Positions 62,347-64,000 of a stretch of 64,000 nt of DNA are shown here, piece after piece; the stretch's first letter is position 1, and the number at the start of each line of letters is the position of its first letter. The notes beneath the pieces were generated by a model. That model made no database searches. It was not told where the DNA came from and saw only the letters and a list, made by a program, of their open reading frames with translations. Source of the DNA: Bathynomus jamesi (taxonomy: Eukaryota > Arthropoda > Malacostraca > Isopoda > Cirolanidae); NCBI GenBank assembly GCA_023014485.1, contig JAJOZX010001734.1, positions 379,501-443,500 on the forward strand, read 5' to 3'. A program made the translations under genes and the position numbers.

Positions 62347-62569
62347 ACGTATACGAACTGCTGCAGATAACATAACCCCGCAAATGCTCCAGAATGTGTT
62401 TAGAAATGCTGCGGAACGATTTGAGCTGTGCAGGGATACTGATGGGCGTCATGTCGAATCCTACTCTTAATTATTTAATAAATGTTACCACTTTATCATT
62501 TTATGATTGAATTCCATATAATTTCCAAGTGCTTCACAAAAATAGATCCTGACTTTATGTACACCCTGT

Positions 62570-63859
62570 ATATGTATCTGAAGAGAAAACTCATGAAGCG
62601 ATAAATGTGATAAATGAATTGCAAGTTTTAAATTCACATTCGTTTCGCATTTCACTTTTTTGGGGGTTATCATTCAATAAGAATTTACCCTAAATTTAGT
62701 AAGTACTCTTCCAATAAAAGAAATGAATTTTATATAGTTTCCTCAGTTCGTAAAATATTTTCAGTCTATAAATAAGTTATAATATGTTTTGAAATGCTAC
62801 TTTGAAAATCGAACGACGTAACCTCATCGCTGTGTACGAACGTGTGTGTGTTTAATAATTCACGAAAATTTTGTAATTTTTTAAAATGAAACTCATAAAA
62901 TGTAAAGTATTTTTAATTAAAAACTATCATATAATACGAGGAAACCAAATTACTGTAGTGACTAATGACCGCCGTTAATGACCAAACATTATAATAAGTT
63001 TAGATGGAATTTTCCATTTACATGATCCTTGCGTTCTTAATGTTGTTCTTAATGTCTAATCTTTAATGGCGTATAAAAACTTGTCGTGGTTTCACTATAC
63101 AGTATATGTAATAACAAAATAAAATGTTATTAATGAATTCGCTTGTATTTTGTTTAAAAAGCGAATATGAAGCAATAATGTAATTTCACCAAAAATTATA
63201 TTGTGTCATATATGTGTGTATAATGAATAAAATCAAATATTTCCATACATTAAATTGGAAGGATTTGTTCCTAGGAAAGCGCATTTTAGTGAAAAATGAG
63301 AGAACGGAGAGTTTGTACTTACTCTAGGTTCACTTGCAAACGTTTGCTGATGATGAAAACCATTTTCCGAAAGATTTTCAAATAAAATACAGTATGTACA
63401 AGCTTCGTTCTCTTATTTCTCATTAAAATAGGACGATTAGGTTTCACAAAAACAAAATGCGTAACAATTCTTTTAATGTCAGATGAAATTTTATAAAAAC
63501 TTACGTGGTATTTCCCCTTAAAAAATTGTTTGTTGATGTCTGCCAATTGTTAGATTGTTACGATTAATTACTAGATTGTATAATTGTATCTGAACTTATT
63601 TTTAATATCGTTTAAGACATCATTTATGATCATTCGTTATCTAAACAAAGATTTAAATTTAGGTTACAAAATACCATTGTAAAATATTATAAAATTCCTT
63701 CAAATTTATTTAAATTGTTCAGTAAACAGTTTTCCGGAAGAAAAGTCTTAAAAGTAGTTTCCAGAAGTCCAATATATACGATAAGTTCTAAACAGTATCT
63801 GAACAGCTTAGTGCGGTATTAAAACCTTTTCTTCATTGAAAGAGAAGGGAACCACTGTC
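62570..63859. other. Unassigned AT-rich interval
   Basis: No recognisable gene, repeat or terminus. The 75-codon minus-strand frame (63319-63546) has no motif I can assign. Confidence 0.5.
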
Positions 63860-63861
63860 TA

Positions 63862-63951
63862 CAGGGTGTCTCAGAAGTCGCGCACTATAGGCTTTATGCA
63901 GATTAAATAAAACTATATTAGCCTATGGTGCGAGACTTCTGAGACACCCTG
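63862..63951. mobile_element. Minimal mariner MITE
   Basis: CAGGGTGTCTCAGAAGTCGC / GAGACTTCTGAGACACCCTG with TA flanks. About 90 bp with 33-bp arms around a 25-bp centre. Same CAGGGTG end class as the mariners at 52.5, 59.1 and 60.3 kb. Confidence 0.9.
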
Positions 63952-64000
63952 TACATTACTAAACCAACACTTGATTCTTCGTCATACTTATGGTCAACAC

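Larger units (their letters stand above)
60252..62568. mobile_element. Palindromic mariner interrupted by a CRESS-DNA virus-like block
   Basis: Ends CAGGGTGTACATAAAGTCAG and complement, TA on both sides. The left arm (60252-60690) and right arm (60708-60918 then 62347-62568) are inverted copies of a transposase C-terminal region. The right arm is opened by 60919-62138 plus a second copy of 208 bp. Same family as 59125-59690. Confidence 0.85.

Noticed and set aside
60252..62568. A Rep gene accompanying the CRESS-type origin
   Set aside because: No frame in or near the block carries rolling-circle (HUH) or Walker A/B motifs. Frames beside it belong to the mariner transposase.
63319..63546. 75-codon minus-strand frame as a gene
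   Set aside because: No recognisable domain; AT-rich region with many stops around.

Overview
This is an AT-rich, repeat-dense piece of an animal nuclear genome. I could not find one convincing host gene. Almost everything recognisable is a transposable element or an endogenised virus-like element, many nested inside one another and often bounded by (TA)n microsatellites. The mix (CR1-type LINEs, Penelope-like elements, BEL/Pao, a FLYWCH-MULE, many IS630/Tc1/mariner elements, several hAT families, a Maverick/Polinton, tRNA-derived SINEs, TTAGG-like motifs) fits an invertebrate, most likely an arthropod such as a crustacean or chelicerate. The species cannot be read from the sequence.

Layout. 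0-1.4 kb: 3' part of a Penelope-like element (PLE). 1.4-1.9 kb: two tRNA-derived SINE copies. 1.9-3.8 kb: MULE with a FLYWCH transposase. 3.8-6.4 kb: LINE family A. 6.5-6.9 kb: a 450-bp palindrome of GGTTAGG-containing repeats. 7.0-9.8 kb: nested mariners plus a hAT-like MITE. 9.85-13.5 kb: CR1 LINE (family B) whose ORF1 carries an SGNH esterase, interrupted by two MITEs. 13.5-25.9 kb: a decayed Maverick/Polinton, in order pPolB (minus strand), then ATPase, a small conserved protein, a minor structural protein, integrase, penton-like protein, basic protein, major-capsid-like protein and adenain-type protease (plus strand). It is interrupted by a hAT element (16.1-18.2 kb), a complete PLE (19.5-22.2 kb, 12-bp target duplication) and a CR1 tail (24.9-25.6 kb). 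25.9-28.1 kb: unassigned AT-rich DNA. 28.1-29.9 kb: Tc1 element with a probable intron. 30.5-33.6 kb: GC-rich hAT-like element. 33.9-44.3 kb: complete but decayed BEL/Pao element with LTRs, broken by a MULE-type MITE (10-bp duplication) and a hAT MITE (8-bp duplication). 44.4-45.2 kb: probable LTR remnant. 45.3-51.9 kb: mariner, hAT, truncated CR1 and another mariner. 52-55.3 kb: second copy of LINE A. 55.3-56.0 kb: PLE-end palindrome. 56.5-62.6 kb: three mariner-type elements with long inverted repeats. 62.6-64 kb: unassigned, ending in a 94-bp MITE.

The most unusual locus is 60.7-62.35 kb. Inside the palindromic mariner at 60.25-62.57 kb sits a block with a circovirus-like capsid gene (230 aa, Arg/Lys-rich N-terminus). 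Beside it is a perfect 13-bp stem with a 14-nt loop carrying the nonanucleotide TAGTATTAC, the hallmark replication origin of CRESS-DNA viruses, flanked by two 20-bp iteron-like repeats. No Rep gene is visible. The block is bracketed by 208-bp direct repeats of mariner sequence differing at one base, giving a repeat-to-repeat unit of 1,428 bp. That is what a single circle recombining into a homologous mariner would leave. I read it as an integrated, Rep-less, origin-bearing capsid replicon that carries transposon sequence. This is inference, but it rests on features directly visible in the sequence.
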